From contig JAKSIY010000009.1 in assembly GCA_024398535.1 (NCBI GenBank), positions 1 to 39,760 of the forward strand: DNA of 39,760 bases, written 5' to 3'. The position numbers were made by a program, and so were the translations under genes. Origin of the DNA: Bacteroidaceae bacterium. Its GTDB lineage: Bacteria > Bacteroidota > Bacteroidia > Bacteroidales > Bacteroidaceae. Numbering within the stretch: the first letter of the stretch is position 1; every line of letters starts with the position of its first letter. Shown here in pieces: positions 38,296 to 39,760 of this stretch. Below the pieces are notes generated by a model. It did not search any database, was not told the origin of the DNA, and worked only from the letters and a program-made list of their open reading frames with translations.

Positions 38296-39210
38296 ATGAA
38301 AAGTATTACAAACGGAAAACTGACAATATCAGTAAAGGAGCATGGTGCCGAGTTGGCATCGCTCAGGAGTAATGGAAGAGAGTATCTATGGCAGGCCGAT
38401 GAGTCTTTCTGGAAGCGGCATTCTCCAGTGCTGTTTCCAATTGTCGGTGCTCTCTGGAATGGTGAGTTCCGCTCAGAAGGCAATGTGTACAGGATGGGAC
38501 AGCACGGTTTTGCGCGTGACATGGATTTCATTCCTGTCAGTGAGACCGATACGGAGCTCTGGTATGAACTGGCATCGTCTGCAGAGACCCTGAGCCGCTA
38601 TCCGTACGGATTCAGACTGAAAATCGGATACAGGCTTGAGGGAGACAGCGTCCGTGTCATGTGGCACGTTGAGAATCCCGGACAGTCTGAACTGGCATTC
38701 CAGATTGGTGCACATCCGGCGTTCTTCTGGCCTCTCCTGACCGATGCCCAGATTCAGGCTGGTGTCAGTGCCATGACCCCTGCCCTTGCCCAGACTGATG
38801 ACCGTGGCTACTTCAGAATAGAGTCTGATATCCAGGAACTACCTCTGTCTGTCATAACTGAAGGCGGATGCGTGGGTGCAGAGTCAAGCATCGGTCTCGA
38901 TGCAGATGGGTATCTGCCTCTTTCTTTGCAGACTTTCTCACACGATGCCCTGATTGTTGAGAATTCACATATAACAAAGGTGATCCTGTGCCGTCAGGAC
39001 AAGACTCCATATCTTTCTGTAGAGTTTACAAGCCCTCTGGTTGGCCTCTGGTCCCCTCCAGGCAAGCGTGCTCCATTTGTCTGCATCGAACCTTGGTATG
39101 GTCGTACAGATTCCGTTGGATACTCCGGCGCCTTTGAGGACAAGCCGTGGATGCAGCATCTGGCTCCAGGCGGCTCGTTTGATGCCTGCTACACAATTAC
39201 CGTCCTGTAA
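38296..39210 (+). CDS. Aldose 1-epimerase family protein
   Basis: A 304-residue cytoplasmic protein of the galactose mutarotase-like fold. The start has the family pattern VKEHGAELASLRSNGREYLWQAD (about 13-35), followed by SPVLFPIVGALW and GQHGFARDMDF, which carries the conserved His. Later FQIGAHPAFFWPL holds the second His and APFVCIEPWYGRTDS the catalytic Glu region. This pattern is that of the YihR/Lmo-like epimerase branch, which interconverts sugar anomers. It lies seven bases after the barrel gene and is followed by an intrinsic terminator. Confidence 0.87.
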   Translation: MKSITNGKLTISVKEHGAELASLRSNGREYLWQADESFWKRHSPVLFPIVGALWNGEFRSEGNVYRMGQHGFARDMDFIPVSETDTELWYELASSAETLSRYPYGFRLKIGYRLEGDSVRVMWHVENPGQSELAFQIGAHPAFFWPLLTDAQIQAGVSAMTPALAQTDDRGYFRIESDIQELPLSVITEGGCVGAESSIGLDADGYLPLSLQTFSHDALIVENSHITKVILCRQDKTPYLSVEFTSPLVGLWSPPGKRAPFVCIEPWYGRTDSVGYSGAFEDKPWMQHLAPGGSFDACYTITVL

Positions 39211-39218
39211 TACGGTTG

Positions 39219-39254
39219 AACTTGCAGAAGCCTTTCCTGCAAGTTTCAGATTTT
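39219..39254 (+). terminator. Intrinsic terminator after the epimerase gene
   Basis: AACTTGCAG (39219-39227) pairs perfectly with CTGCAAGTT (39237-39245) around a 9-base loop, followed by a T run at 39250-39254. Confidence 0.7.
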
Positions 39255-39282
39255 TACAGTAAATTAGCGACTGCAAAAGTTT

Positions 39283-39600
39283 TTGGGAGTTAATGCCGGT
39301 TCTGCCACGATGGAACTGGCCTTGGCTCCAGAAGAATTGCAGTGCCCGGAATTGGATAAATTGTTCAGAATCTCTAAATTTGCTGCCATGGATTATGATG
39401 AACAGGCATATTATCTAAATCAGTTCATGGCAGAGATTGATGCCAACTGTAAACTTGAGGCTGCTCTTGATAAAGGTATAGAGAAAGGCAAGACTCTTGG
39501 TCGTGCGGAAACAGCCAGGGCAATGAAGGCAGAAGGACTCGCGGTGGAACTGATAGAAAAATGCACAGGTCTTTCTACGGAAGAAATTGCAAAACTCTGA
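39283..39600 (+). pseudogene. C-terminal fragment of a Rpn/PD-(D/E)XK nuclease-family putative transposase
   Basis: A 105-residue frame that begins with TTG (or no true start) and encodes only a tail: ELDKLFRISKFAAMDYDEQAYYL, then a charged helix (LDKGIEKGKTLGRAETARAMK) and the ending LIEKCTGLSTEEIAKL. That ending is typical of Rpn-family (YhgA-like, PD-(D/E)XK) recombination-promoting nucleases, which are about 280-310 residues long in Bacteroidetes. The catalytic N-terminal half is absent, so this is a remnant, probably deleted after insertion. It begins just after the epimerase terminator and ends before a hairpin. Confidence 0.75.
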
Positions 39601-39606
39601 TAGAAA

Positions 39607-39648
39607 AAAATGAGGGCAGGTTTCAAATGCTGAACCTGCCCTCATTTT
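39607..39648. terminator. Hairpin terminator between convergent genes
   Basis: AAAATGAGGGCAGGTT (39607-39622) pairs perfectly over 16 bases with 39633-39648 around a 10-base loop, with A and T runs on the two sides. The arm resembles the ATGGGGACAGGT arms of the other two hairpins but is not identical. Confidence 0.75.
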
Positions 39649-39661
39649 AGATATATTCAGT

Positions 39662-39760
39662 TCACTCGCAGATAACAAGACCACCGTTCTTTGGGATGGT
39701 TACCTTGATCTGGTTCTTCTTTTTCATCTTGACATTCTGCAGTGAGCCGTTCAGCTGGGC
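39662..39760 (-). CDS. C-terminal end of a gene entering from the right edge
   Basis: The last 32 codons of a minus-strand gene, open to the window edge, ending with the stop at 39664-39662. The peptide reads LNGSLQNVKMKK and then VTIPKNGGLVICE, the usual closing strand of a C-terminal beta-sandwich in secreted glycoside hydrolases (for example GH13, GH31 or GH97). The start and the family lie outside the window, so no activity can be assigned. Confidence 0.6.
   Translation of the reverse strand, partial: AQLNGSLQNVKMKKKNQIKVTIPKNGGLVICE

Overview
The window looks like chromosomal DNA of a Bacteroidota member, most likely a gut or rumen Bacteroidales of the Prevotella/Bacteroides type. The evidence is repeated promoters with the Bacteroidetes -7 box TAnnTTTG, many secreted or lipidated glycoside hydrolases (GH97, GH5, GH2, two GH43), a CE1-type esterase, and an arylacetate-CoA ligase/ACT gene pair. 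No integrase, complete transposase, rRNA gene or CRISPR array was seen.

Layout. (1) 1-4657, plus strand: phenylacetate-CoA ligase (cut by the window edge), ACT-domain protein, hotdog thioesterase, sodium:solute symporter and porin, closed by a 52-bp perfect palindrome. (2) 4734-9047, minus strand: GH97, then a von Willebrand A lipoprotein broken by a frameshift, then a GH5 lipoprotein; a CE1 esterase (9127-10287) diverges from them. (3) 10293-about 10532: 4.6 tandem copies of a GC-rich 52-bp unit. (4) 10578-22040: an accessory, defence-like island. On the minus strand are a PLD-nuclease/SNF2-type helicase and an Eco57I-type adenine methyltransferase, then an ASCH-like protein with a small acidic partner, then an XRE regulator. 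On the plus strand are a WYL regulator that itself ends in an ASCH-like domain, and an orphan protein. The 447-base gap between the two regulators holds a tRNA-like element with an intrinsic terminator, two copies of an exact 33-bp repeat and several TGAGAAAA motifs. (5) 22252-23864, minus: RelB/DinJ-type antitoxin, HEAT-repeat protein and ThuA-domain protein. (6) 24026-28587, plus: CDF transporter, SprT-like protease, PAS protein, AlkZ-like winged-helix protein, a 51-residue Cys-rich protein, a SugE/Gdx-like SMR exporter, beta-carbonic anhydrase, and the C-terminal remnant of a bile acid:sodium symporter. (7) 28616-32603, plus: membrane acyltransferase, GH2 enzyme and double-VOC protein, closed by a second palindrome with the same outer arms as the first. 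(8) 32667-39760: a divergent pair of GH43 genes, a small protein with an almost leaderless promoter, AlkD-like glycosylase, an exported probable beta-barrel protein, an aldose 1-epimerase-like protein, a nuclease/transposase tail, and the end of a gene entering from the right.

How the genes may work together. Regions 2, 7 and 8 are scattered polysaccharide-degrading genes (alpha-glucan, beta-glucan or mannan, galactoside, arabinan) without SusC/SusD in view. Region 1 looks like an arylacetate uptake or activation operon. Region 4 is the best candidate for something little described: a two-gene methylase/nuclease-helicase pair next to a regulatory locus in which one ASCH-like domain appears both alone and fused to a WYL regulator, with a duplicated control sequence around a tRNA-like transcript. 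All functions come from reading motifs by eye; no database search was possible.
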